Made by a program: the position numbers and the translations under genes. Under the pieces are notes generated by a model. The model searched no databases and was not told the DNA's origin. It worked only from the letters and a program-made list of their open reading frames with translations. DNA of 20,934 nucleotides from an uncultured Clostridium sp. (GTDB lineage Bacteria; Bacillota_A; Clostridia; TANB77; CAG-508): contig CAJKKA010000016.1 of assembly GCA_905200315.1 (NCBI GenBank), forward strand, positions 1 to 20,934. Reading direction: 5' to 3'. Shown piece after piece: positions 6,892-14,018 of this stretch (position 1 is its first letter; each line of letters starts with the position of its first letter).

Positions 6892-6921
6892 AGAATTACA
6901 AATTAATTAGGAGGTGCTGTT

Positions 6922-7170
6922 ATGACAGTAACAAATCAGACATCAGTCACACTTGAAATCTTAGGTACAGAACTTAAGCCCAACGAATCCAAAGAATATA
7001 CTGAAATGATGTTTAATACATTAGACATTCATTCTGAAATTGGTAGTTGTACTATCACAACAGAATATGGACAGAGAAGCTTCATAAATTATGGCAAGTT
7101 GGTTGCTAAAGAAGGAAGAAAGAAGAATGATAATGGCATGAAAAACATCCTTGTATCTTCTATCGACTAA
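6922..7170 (+). CDS. Hypothetical protein, 82 aa, in its own transcription unit
   Basis: Preceded by a consensus promoter and AGGAGG 7 bases before the ATG. 82 residues, no signal peptide or membrane segment. The first 55 residues look beta-rich (TSVTLEILGTELKPNESKEY, then SCTITTEYGQ), the rest is basic (AKEGRKKNDNG). No family recognised. The gene sits alone between the truncated and the intact zupT copies, pointing against both. Its last codons fall inside a 17-base sequence repeated at 5034-5050. Strong expression signals argue that it is a real gene; its role is unknown. Confidence 0.65.
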   Translation: MTVTNQTSVTLEILGTELKPNESKEYTEMMFNTLDIHSEIGSCTITTEYGQRSFINYGKLVAKEGRKKNDNGMKNILVSSID

Positions 7171-7174
7171 TTAG
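7158..7174. repeat. 17-base direct repeat, second copy (first at 5034-5050)
   Basis: TTCTATCGACTAATTAG is found at 5034-5050 and 7158-7174 in the same orientation, with looser similarity a few bases to the left. The two copies bracket the island of small genes. In DNA this AT-rich a chance match is possible. Confidence 0.4.
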
Positions 7175-7181
7175 ACCTAAG

Positions 7182-7216
7182 AAAAAAACGACGACATACT
7201 CAAAAGGTGTGTCGTC
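7182..7216 (-). terminator. Terminator of zupT
   Basis: GACGACATAC (7190-7199) pairs with GTGTGTCGTC (7207-7216), one G-T pair; on the minus strand a run of seven T follows. It faces zupT, and any plus-strand use would lack a T-run. Confidence 0.75.
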
Positions 7217-7243
7217 TCTTTGCATTATAAAATTCCAATTTAT

Positions 7244-8020
7244 TTATCCTAACGCTACATCTAAAATCATCATTACTACAAATCCTATTGCTACCCCTAT
7301 TGTTCCTATATTTGAGTGTTCTCCTGCTTGTGATTCTGGTATTAGTTCTTCTACCACTACATATATCATCGCTCCTGCTGCAAATGAAAGTATATATGGA
7401 AGTATTGGTATAACTGCTTTGGTAAATAGTATTGTTATTATCGCTCCTATTGGTTCTACAACTCCTGAAAATGCTCCATACATAAATGCTTTTGTTTTGC
7501 TCATCCCTTCACTTTTTAATGGCATTGATATTATTGCACCTTCTGGAAAGTTCTGTATGGCAATTCCAATAGCAAGTGCAAAAGCTCCTGCCATTGTTAT
7601 TCCTGTGTTCCCTATTATTGTTCCTGCAAATGTTACACCTACTGCCATTCCCTCTGGTATATTATGGAGTGTAACTGCTAAAACAAGCATTGTAGTTTTT
7701 TTAAGTTTTGTTTTTATACCTTCTGGCTTATCGCTTTCCAAGTGCATATGTGGAATTAAACTATCTAATACAAGTAAAAATACTATTCCAAATAAAAATC
7801 CTATACTTGCCGGTATCCAAGCAATTTTGCCTTGTTCTTTTGCCATATCTATAGATGGCATAATTAACGACCATATTGAAGCTGCTATCATTACTCCAGA
7901 TGCAAATCCTAAAAGTATTTTTTCTACTTTTATATTCATTTTATTTCTCATAAAGAATACCATTGCAGCTCCAAGCACTGTGCCTAATAATGGGATTCCT
8001 AACCCTAATAACAATTGCAT
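7244..8020 (-). CDS. ZIP family divalent metal transporter (ZupT-like)
   Basis: Inner-membrane carrier for zinc or related divalent metals. 258 residues from the ATG at 8020, chosen because AAGGTGA is at the right distance; a GTG three codons upstream overlaps that site. Eight hydrophobic segments are visible. The two metal-binding motifs of the family are present: HNIPEG at 119-124 (TM4) and QNFPEG at 156-161 (TM5). A His-containing loop (PHMHLESD, about 90-97) precedes TM4, as usual for the variable loop. Length is normal for bacterial ZupT/GufA. It has its own terminator. The neighbouring truncated copy suggests two zupT genes once existed here. Metal preference cannot be read from the sequence. 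Confidence 0.9.
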   Translation of the reverse strand: MQLLLGLGIPLLGTVLGAAMVFFMRNKMNIKVEKILLGFASGVMIAASIWSLIMPSIDMAKEQGKIAWIPASIGFLFGIVFLLVLDSLIPHMHLESDKPEGIKTKLKKTTMLVLAVTLHNIPEGMAVGVTFAGTIIGNTGITMAGAFALAIGIAIQNFPEGAIISMPLKSEGMSKTKAFMYGAFSGVVEPIGAIITILFTKAVIPILPYILSFAAGAMIYVVVEELIPESQAGEHSNIGTIGVAIGFVVMMILDVALG

Positions 8021-8043
8021 AATTATCACCTTTTTTCTTATTT

Positions 8044-8070
8044 GGGCGGACTTAAGGCGTCCGCCCCTAC
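8044..8070. repeat. GC-rich hairpin repeat
   Basis: GGGCGGAC (8044-8051) and GTCCGCCC (8059-8066) form a perfect 8-base stem, followed by CTACA. On the minus strand it starts TGTAGGGGCGGACGCC, like the block at 6432. It lies between the permease remnant and zupT. Confidence 0.6.
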
Positions 8071-8131
8071 AACGTTTTACATTAATTTATTTCTAATAAT
8101 TCATCTTGTAGTAAAAATAATGTACCACATT

Positions 8132-8419
8132 TTATTCATTTGCTTTTAAACTAGAAACTATATCTATTTTATTTATTTTTCTTGCAAGGAATTTAGATAC
8201 TAAAAATGTTCCTATTAAATCTGTATTTGTATATAATGAATCTGGCTTATATTCTATTCCTAAGCTTTCTAAGTATTTCCTTGTCATTGTTACATTTTGA
8301 TTTTGTGAGTCTTTATTAAATCCTACTATTTTTGAAGTATAATATGTATTATTACCAGATATATGCCAAGTTATTTCATCTTCTATTTTATAACCTTTAG
8401 TATCTGCTCCTGATAGTTG
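8132..8419 (-). pseudogene. ABC permease (FtsX/MacB-like) C-terminal remnant
   Basis: Minus-strand frame from about 8419 to TAA at 8132, roughly 95 codons: it begins SGADTKGYKIEDEITWHISG and ends FLARKINKIDIVSSLKANE. The end is typical of FtsX/MacB-type permeases, where a last membrane segment is followed by RKIxKxxIVxSLK. No start or ribosome binding site; the transmembrane regions upstream are absent. It continues directly from the truncated ATPase in a different frame, so a large deletion has joined the middle of the ATPase gene to the 3' end of its partner permease gene. Confidence 0.75.
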
Positions 8420-8742
8420 TCAACATTTTCTAACACTGTAAGTGTTGGTAAGATGTTATAAAATTGAAAAATAAATCCTATGTTTTCTGCTTTATATTCA
8501 CTTATTTTTTCTTCATTATAGTTTGAAATATTTTCATCATCTATAATTATTTGACCACTTGTTGGTGTATCCATACCTCCTATTAAATTAAGTAATGTAG
8601 ATTTTCCAGCACCTGATGGTCCTAGTACTACAACGAACTCTCCTTTGTTTATAGATAAATCAATATCGTCTAGTGCTTTAAACTCTTTTTCTCCTGCTTT
8701 ATAAACTTTACTAACATTTTTTAATTCTACTATTTTTTTCAT
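8383..8742 (-). pseudogene. Truncated ABC transporter ATPase (LolD/MacB type)
   Basis: Start ATG at 8742 with AAGGAGG 5 bases before it. Walker A GPSGAGKST (residues 41-49) and the Q-loop IGFIFQFYNILPTLTVLENV (88-107) are intact, then the homology ends at about 8420. The signature LSGGQ, Walker B and H-loop are all missing, and the last dozen residues are out-of-frame permease sequence. Full-length relatives have about 230 residues. The protein cannot be an active ATPase. Promoter, operator-like palindrome and ribosome binding site are all still in place, so the decay is probably recent. The intact system was probably an exporter for peptides, antimicrobials or lipids controlled by the divergent TetR regulator. 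Confidence 0.85.
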
Positions 8743-8755
8743 TCTTTCCTCCTTA

Positions 8756-8773
8756 TATGAAATTTGTTTCATA
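8756..8773. promoter_or_regulatory. Perfect palindrome, candidate TetR operator
   Basis: TATGAAA, 4-base centre, TTTCATA, between the -10 element and the ribosome binding site of the ABC ATPase remnant. A related site lies at 8965-8981 (CATAT...ATATG, containing TGAAACA on the minus strand). The nearby divergent TetR gene is the likely binding protein. Confidence 0.55.
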
Positions 8774-8786
8774 TTTTTTCTTTTTT

Positions 8787-8815
8787 ATTATATTTTTTTA
8801 TAGTATAATTGTCAA
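8787..8815 (-). promoter_or_regulatory. Promoter of the ABC transporter remnant
   Basis: Minus-strand TTGACA (8810-8815), 17 bases, TATAAT (8787-8792); full consensus. Confidence 0.8.
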
Positions 8816-8869
8816 TAGAATTTGAAGTTTATTTCACATTTCATTTTATATAATCAAAAATATATTGTT

Positions 8870-9065
8870 TTTTATGCCTTGGTGTCGCAATCTTCGGATT
8901 TTAAAATGGTCAAAAGACCATTTAACATATAATTATCTTTTTTATAAAATTAATATACATTATTCATATGTTTCAAATATGTAAATTAATAAAATGAAGA
9001 TTGCTCCAAATCGCACTCACAGAATAATCTGTTCGTTTGCTCGCTTACGCGGCATTTCAAAAAAA
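8870..9065. repeat. Intergenic repeat-like block with inverted repeats
   Basis: No gene in 8816-9101. The block holds GCAATCTTC (8887-8895) and its complement GAAGATTGC (8996-9004), a perfect hairpin AAATGGTC-AAAA-GACCATTT (8904-8923), and a GC-richer stretch with CGCTTACGCGGCATTTC near 9045-9058. It looks like a non-coding mobile repeat or transposon relic; no transposase is present. Confidence 0.4.
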
Positions 9066-9101
9066 TATATTTTTGATTTTATGATAATGTAATTTTAATG
9101 T

Positions 9102-9130
9102 TTGACATAATTTTATTTTCATTTTATAAT
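9102..9130 (+). promoter_or_regulatory. Promoter of the TetR-family gene
   Basis: TTGACA (9102-9107), 17 bases, TATAAT (9125-9130); full consensus. Confidence 0.8.
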
Positions 9131-9153
9131 TTTGTTTATTATGGAGGTTTGTT

Positions 9154-9759
9154 ATGAAAGAAAGTTCTATTAGAGAACCTGTTCAAAAGCGTTCTATTAA
9201 GAAGAAAGAAAAAATAATTAAATGTGGTTTTGAGTTAATTTGTAAGAAGGGTTATTATAATACTAATACTGCTGAAATTGCTAAAGCTGCAGGTGTTTCT
9301 ACTGGTATTGTTTATAATTATTTTAAAGATAAACACGATATTTTAATTGAGGGTATTAAAATTTATGCAGATGATATTTTTTATCCTATGTTAAATATTG
9401 CTGAAACTAAAATTAATAAAAATAACATTGAAAATGTTTTACGAGAAATGATTAATAAATTTATAGAAAATCATAAGCTTTCTCAACAAGCTCACGAAGA
9501 AATAACAGCTATGACTCATTCTGATAAAGAAATTGCTGAATTTTTTCATAAACATGAAATAAAAATGACAGAAAATATAACAAATTTATTAATTCAAAAT
9601 GGATTTAATTCAGAAAATTTATTTGAAAAAGTTCATATAATAATAGGTTTAATAGATAACCTATGTCATGAAATTGTTTATCATAAACATTCAAATATGA
9701 ATTACGATATAATGACAAATTTAGTTTTGCAAACTATTGTGAATTTAATAAATGAATAA
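9154..9759 (+). CDS. TetR/AcrR family transcriptional regulator
   Basis: 201 residues, normal length. The N-terminal helix-turn-helix (about 17-65) is clear: IIKCGFELICKKGYYNTNT, AEIAKAAGVSTGIVYNYF, KDKHDILIEG. The C-terminal helical part would bind a ligand and dimerise; its two adjacent His/Glu-rich stretches (SQQAHEEITAMTHSDKEIAEF) are of unknown meaning. GGAGG is 5-6 bases before the ATG. Transcribed away from the ABC transporter locus, as usual for a repressor of an export system, with a palindrome in the target promoter region. The regulator seems intact although its probable target is destroyed, so it is either newly orphaned or controls other genes. No repeated operator is seen in its own promoter. 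Confidence 0.9.
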   Translation: MKESSIREPVQKRSIKKKEKIIKCGFELICKKGYYNTNTAEIAKAAGVSTGIVYNYFKDKHDILIEGIKIYADDIFYPMLNIAETKINKNNIENVLREMINKFIENHKLSQQAHEEITAMTHSDKEIAEFFHKHEIKMTENITNLLIQNGFNSENLFEKVHIIIGLIDNLCHEIVYHKHSNMNYDIMTNLVLQTIVNLINE

Positions 9760-9764
9760 ACGAT

Positions 9765-9810
9765 GGACGGGGTCAAAAATCATCTTTTATAGTGATTTTT
9801 GACCCCGTCC
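9765..9810. terminator. Long perfect hairpin between tetR and ackA
   Basis: GGACGGGGTCAAAAATCA (9765-9782) and TGATTTTTGACCCCGTCC (9793-9810) form an 18-base perfect stem with a 10-base loop, between two convergent genes. It lacks a clear T-tail but may stop both transcripts. The GGACGGGGTC ends resemble the GGGGACGG-type palindromes spread in Firmicutes genomes by REP-associated (Y1) transposases; that is inference. Confidence 0.65.
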
Positions 9811-9819
9811 CCAATTTCA

Positions 9820-11010
9820 TTATTTTACCAATCTTTCTGTTTCTTTTGCTATCATTAATTCCTCATTTGTTGGTATTACATATACTTTAACTTTTGAAGA
9901 ATCTTTTGATACTAATTTTTCTTCACTTCTTACATTGTTTTTCTCTGGGTCTATTTCAACTCCCATAAATGTAAGTTGATTGCATATTCCTTCTCTTATT
10001 TTTATTTGGTTTTCTCCAACTCCACCTGTAAATACTATTGCATCTACACCATTCATTGCAACTGCATATTTTGCTATAAAACTTGCAACTGCATATTTAA
10101 AAGATTTCATTGCGATATCTGCTCTTTCATTTCCATTTACAGATTCTGCTTCTATTTCTCTAAAATCTGGTGCAAGTCCTGAGATTCCTTGAACACCACT
10201 TTCTTTATTTAATTTGTTTTCTATCTCTTCAGGAGTTAAATTTTCTTTTTTCATTAAAAATGTAACAACAGATGGGTCTAAGTCTCCACTTCTAGTAACC
10301 ATTGGTATTCCAGCAAGAGGTGTTAATCCCATACTTGTGTCTACAGACTTACCTCCTTCAACAGCACATATACTTGAACCTTGTCCTAAGTGGCAAGTAA
10401 CTATTTTCATATCTTTAATATCTTTGTTTTCTATTTCTGCAAGTCTATTTGAAACATACATATGAGAAGTTCCATGGAATCCATATTTTCTTATTCCATA
10501 TTTTTCATAGTATTCATAGTTTATAGGGTATAAATACCTTTCTTTAGGCATTGTTTGATGAAAAGCTGTGTCGAAAACACCTACCATTGGTTTACCAGGC
10601 ATAACTTTTTTGCAAGCTTCTATTCCTATTATTCCAGCAGGATTATGAAGCGGTGCTAAATCTATACATTCTTTTAGTACATTTACAACGTTATCATCTA
10701 TAACAACAGATTCGCTTATTTTTTCCCCTCCATGAACTAATCTATGTCCTATTGCATTTATTTCATCTAAAGAATCTATAACTTTATATTCTGGGTTAAC
10801 AAGTTGTTTTAATGTAAAATCTACTGCTTCTTCATGGTTCATAGCAGTATGTTCAATTACTATTTTTTTACCATTTACTTTATGAGTTATAAAAGCTTCT
10901 TTCTCCCCTATTCTTTCATATTTTCCTGAAGCCATAACTTCATCTGTTTCCATATTTATTAATTGATATTTTAAAGATGAACTTCCACAATTTAAAACTA
11001 AAATTTTCAT
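9820..11010 (-). CDS. ackA: Acetate kinase
   Basis: Converts acetyl phosphate and ADP to acetate and ATP in the cytoplasm, the energy-yielding last step of acetate fermentation. 396 residues, full length. Motifs: LNCGSSSLKYQL (5-16), GHRLVHGGE, VFDTAFHQTMP, YGFHGTSH, TCHLGQGSSICA, GLTPLAGIPMVTRSGDLDP, and FTGGVGEN near the C-terminus, i.e. the phosphate-binding and catalytic segments of the ASKHA fold. AAGGAG is 8 bases before the ATG. It is the last gene of a six-gene run and follows pta by 23 bases, the usual functional pairing. The hairpin at 9765-9810 follows its stop. Confidence 0.97.
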   Translation of the reverse strand: MKILVLNCGSSSLKYQLINMETDEVMASGKYERIGEKEAFITHKVNGKKIVIEHTAMNHEEAVDFTLKQLVNPEYKVIDSLDEINAIGHRLVHGGEKISESVVIDDNVVNVLKECIDLAPLHNPAGIIGIEACKKVMPGKPMVGVFDTAFHQTMPKERYLYPINYEYYEKYGIRKYGFHGTSHMYVSNRLAEIENKDIKDMKIVTCHLGQGSSICAVEGGKSVDTSMGLTPLAGIPMVTRSGDLDPSVVTFLMKKENLTPEEIENKLNKESGVQGISGLAPDFREIEAESVNGNERADIAMKSFKYAVASFIAKYAVAMNGVDAIVFTGGVGENQIKIREGICNQLTFMGVEIDPEKNNVRSEEKLVSKDSSKVKVYVIPTNEELMIAKETERLVK

Positions 11011-11033
11011 TATATCTTCTCCTTTTCAAATTA

Positions 11034-12029
11034 TTATTTTTGTGCTTGCACAGCTGTAATTGCCACAACACCTTCTATATCTTTGCTATTGCATCCACGT
11101 GATAAATCGTTTACAGGTTTTGCAATTCCTTGGCAAAGTGGTCCATAAGCTTCTGCTTTTGCAAATCTTTGTGTTAATTTATAACCTATATTTCCTGCAT
11201 TTAAGTCAGGGAATATTAAAGTATTAGCCTTTCCTTTTATATCACTTCCTGGAGCTTTCATATCTGCAATTTCTGGTATAATTGCTGCATCTAATTGCAA
11301 TTCTCCATCAACTTGTAACTCTGGATAATTTTGTTTTACAAGTTCTGTGGCATTAATTACTTTTTCGGTAAGTTCAGATTTAGCACTTCCATATGTTGAA
11401 TATGAAAGCATTGCAATTTTTGATTGTTTTCCAGTAAGTTGTTCAAAGCTTTTGCTTGAAGAATGAGCAATTTCTGCTAATTCCTCGGAATTTGGATTTA
11501 CATTTAAACCACAATCGGAAAATACAAAAGTTCCATTTTCCCCATACTCGCAATTTGGAACAAGCATTAAGAAAAATGCAGAAACAAGCTTTGTATCTGG
11601 TGCTGTTTTTAAAATTTGAAGTGCAGGTCTTAATGTATCTGCTGTTGAATGAATTGCACCAGAAACCAAACCATCTGCCTCATTTTCTTTAACCATCATC
11701 ATTCCATAGTAAACTGGATCTAATAAAAGTTCTTTTGCTTTTGGAATTGTCATCCCTTTTTTCTTTCTTAACTCAAAAAAATCATTTACATACTTTTCGT
11801 AATTATCAGATTTTGCAGGATTTACAATTTTTACACCAGTAATATTAATATTACTTTCATGTGCAATATTTAGTATTGTATCTTTTTCTCCAACCAATAT
11901 AACATTTGCAAATTGCTCTTTAAGTATATTTTCCGTTGCCTGCAAAACTCTTATATCTGTTGCTTCTGGAAGTACAATAGTTTTTAAATCATTCTTTGCT
12001 CTTTGCTTTATCTCATCTATAAAAGACAT
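11034..12029 (-). CDS. pta: Phosphate acetyltransferase
   Basis: Converts acetyl-CoA and phosphate to acetyl phosphate and CoA. 331 residues, the short single-domain form typical of Firmicutes. Recognised by KTIVLPEATDIRVLQAT (16-32), LVSGAIHSTADTLRPALQ (about 121-138), SDCGLNVNP, the SYSTYGSAKSE region and the C-terminal NAGNIGYKLTQRFAKAEAYGP and QGIAKPVNDLSRGC. AGGAGG is 4-5 bases before the ATG. It lies 23 bases before ackA, giving the complete acetyl-CoA to acetate route, and 38 bases after the PHP gene. Every key segment of the family is present. Confidence 0.96.
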   Translation of the reverse strand: MSFIDEIKQRAKNDLKTIVLPEATDIRVLQATENILKEQFANVILVGEKDTILNIAHESNINITGVKIVNPAKSDNYEKYVNDFFELRKKKGMTIPKAKELLLDPVYYGMMMVKENEADGLVSGAIHSTADTLRPALQILKTAPDTKLVSAFFLMLVPNCEYGENGTFVFSDCGLNVNPNSEELAEIAHSSSKSFEQLTGKQSKIAMLSYSTYGSAKSELTEKVINATELVKQNYPELQVDGELQLDAAIIPEIADMKAPGSDIKGKANTLIFPDLNAGNIGYKLTQRFAKAEAYGPLCQGIAKPVNDLSRGCNSKDIEGVVAITAVQAQK

Positions 12030-12067
12030 ATTTTCCTCCTATTATTTTTTGTTAATTATACATAACT

Positions 12068-12958
12068 TTATAATAAATTCTTTAATATTGAATCTATTTC
12101 TATATCTGTTAAAACAAAATTTGTATTTATAAAGCCAATTTCTGGTCTAATTCCATCTTTATTATGAAAATCTGAACCTGCAGTTACAAAAAGATTATTC
12201 TCTTTTGCAAAGTTATTCCATTTTTCTACTTCATTAATTTTATTGTTATTACGATCAACATATAAGTAATTAGCTTCTAATCCATCTGGTTTCATGTCAT
12301 TTATAATGTTTAAAATATCCTCATCGCTAAAATTATCTTCGTGCACATATGCTACAGGATGAGCTAAAACAACTTTTCCCTTTGCATCTCTTATAATTTC
12401 TGCTGCTCTTTTTGGTGTTACAGTTTCTTTTTTTACATAAGCTGGACAATTTTCATTCATTATAGTTTCTATAAATTCTCCTTTATTTGGAATATGACCA
12501 AAATCATTTAGTAATTTTTCTTTATTGATTTCGTTATTTACAACATCTAAAGCTATATGAGCTTTAGTAACTGCATCAATTTTATCTAACTCCTCAACAT
12601 TTAAAATATAGCCTATTTCTTTTAATTTCTTTCCAACATTATGCAAATAATCATGTCTTGCATTCCTAATTTTACTTAAACGTTGTTTAAATTCTTCATT
12701 ATCTAGTTCAAATCCATATCCTAATACATGTATTCCAGCTTTATTCGTTTTTGTTGATATTTCAACTGCATTAATTAATTTTATATTTTTACTATTAGCA
12801 TAATTAAAAAGTTCATCATTATATGCTTCTATTGTGTCATGGTCAGCAATTGCAATAACCGAAACTCCATTTTTATAAGCTTCATCTATTACATCCTTTG
12901 GACTTAAAACTCCATCTGACATTGTTGTATGAATATGTAAATCAATTCTTTTATTCAT
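12068..12958 (-). CDS. PHP domain metal-dependent phosphoesterase
   Basis: 296 residues. PHP-fold metal ligands in the expected order: DLHIHTTMSDG (6-16), ADHDT (39-43), the EISTK strand, VLAHP at about 196-200 and a final GSDFH near 263-267. The inserted helical region (about 85-160) matches the YciV/TrpH subfamily, whose characterised members remove 5' nucleotides from short RNA or dephosphorylate nucleoside 3',5'-bisphosphates. The exact substrate is unknown here; an RNA or nucleotide phosphoesterase is the best reading. Ribosome binding site AAAGGA. It follows the putative nucleotidyltransferase gene by 28 bases, so the two may work on the same nucleic acid, though this is only positional inference. 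Confidence 0.85.
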   Translation of the reverse strand: MNKRIDLHIHTTMSDGVLSPKDVIDEAYKNGVSVIAIADHDTIEAYNDELFNYANSKNIKLINAVEISTKTNKAGIHVLGYGFELDNEEFKQRLSKIRNARHDYLHNVGKKLKEIGYILNVEELDKIDAVTKAHIALDVVNNEINKEKLLNDFGHIPNKGEFIETIMNENCPAYVKKETVTPKRAAEIIRDAKGKVVLAHPVAYVHEDNFSDEDILNIINDMKPDGLEANYLYVDRNNNKINEVEKWNNFAKENNLFVTAGSDFHNKDGIRPEIGFINTNFVLTDIEIDSILKNLL

Positions 12959-12986
12959 TTTTATAATTCCTTTCTTTTTTATTTTA

Positions 12987-13985
12987 CTATCTTTGACATT
13001 CTTGATCTTCTAAGTTTTTTAATCTCCAGTTATTTATTTTTTTCTTAAAATAATTTTCTAGTTCTAAATTCTGAAATCTTCTTAAATTTGATGGTGTGGC
13101 AGATTTAAAAAGATAATCTAATAATTCTTCATTTGTATTTTCTTTTGCAACTCTTATTCTGCTATTCATTAAACTTTCTTCCAATTGCATTGTAAAATTG
13201 AATCCTGTAAATGCTGATAAATAGTCATATACAAAATTATATGCCTCATCATCATATTGCCAATCTTTTCTATATGATTTTGGATGAATAGGAAGATATG
13301 GCTTTCTTCCTTCTTTTTTAGCTCTTTGAAGTTCTTCTGGAACTTGTTCAATTAAATTTTTTATTTTTGAATATTCAATTATATGCGCATCAATAGGTAA
13401 AAAAGTTCTTGAAAACTCTTTATTTTTTATTTGACTTGCAATTCTATGTACATCATTAATTGAAGAAATCGGATCAACATCAGATGTGTTCATTCCAATT
13501 TCATTTAAAAGTTCTCTAATTTCTTCTTGTGCAACTTCCACACATCCATCTTTACAAATAACCCACATATCCAAATCGGGCAACCTATTTATGATTTTTC
13601 TTGGTTTTAATTCATTTATCATATTGGGACATGGTTTACATATAGTTTTTAAATCAGGCATATTTTTATAGTTTTGTTTTAAACATGATTTGCACTTCCA
13701 AATTGAATTTTTAACACCTTCTCCATCTTTTACCAGTTGTCTATTATATCTAACTTGTTCATGTATAATTGGTAATTTCCCTTGCATTCTCTCATCTAAT
13801 GCATAAAAAGGATATCCTGTCCCAAATGATCCTAACCCTACTGATACTTTTGAAGCCAAAAAATTAAAAGTTTCTATATTCCAAATCAAATATTTCCTTT
13901 TTAATTCTGAGTTTTCTTTTTCAAAATCAGTTGATGCTTTTTCAACTATATTAATAATTTCTTTTACTGTAATATTATTTTCCAT
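12987..13985 (-). CDS. Uncharacterised protein with nucleotidyltransferase-like motifs and a Cys4 insert
   Basis: 332 residues, no signal peptide or membrane segment. I do not recognise a named family. Motif order suggests a pol-beta-type nucleotidyltransferase: LGSFGTGYPF (51-60, G-S motif), RLPDLDMWVI with Asp137 and Asp139 (134-143, D-x-D strand), and FLPIDAHII with Asp199 (195-203, third carboxylate). Between the first two is an insert of about 75 residues with CKSC (98-101) and CKPC (116-119), a probable zinc ribbon. The C-terminal third (205-332) is helical and charged, with PYLPIHPKSYRKDW. Caution: the long distance between GS and DxD is unusual. It sits between a lipid carrier flippase and a PHP phosphoesterase in a tight operon. 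Confidence 0.6.
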   Translation of the reverse strand: MENNITVKEIINIVEKASTDFEKENSELKRKYLIWNIETFNFLASKVSVGLGSFGTGYPFYALDERMQGKLPIIHEQVRYNRQLVKDGEGVKNSIWKCKSCLKQNYKNMPDLKTICKPCPNMINELKPRKIINRLPDLDMWVICKDGCVEVAQEEIRELLNEIGMNTSDVDPISSINDVHRIASQIKNKEFSRTFLPIDAHIIEYSKIKNLIEQVPEELQRAKKEGRKPYLPIHPKSYRKDWQYDDEAYNFVYDYLSAFTGFNFTMQLEESLMNSRIRVAKENTNEELLDYLFKSATPSNLRRFQNLELENYFKKKINNWRLKNLEDQECQR

Positions 13986-14018
13986 ATTTATTGTTTTCCT
14001 TTTTCTAAAATTTCATAG

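Noticed and set aside
7209..8096. Open frame of about 295 codons on the plus strand opposite zupT
   Set aside because: It is the mirror of the zupT coding sequence; composition is Ile/Pro/Ser low-complexity, with no ribosome binding site.
13169..13351. 60-codon minus-strand ORF inside the nucleotidyltransferase-like gene
   Set aside because: Out-of-frame shadow of the longer gene without its own ribosome binding site.
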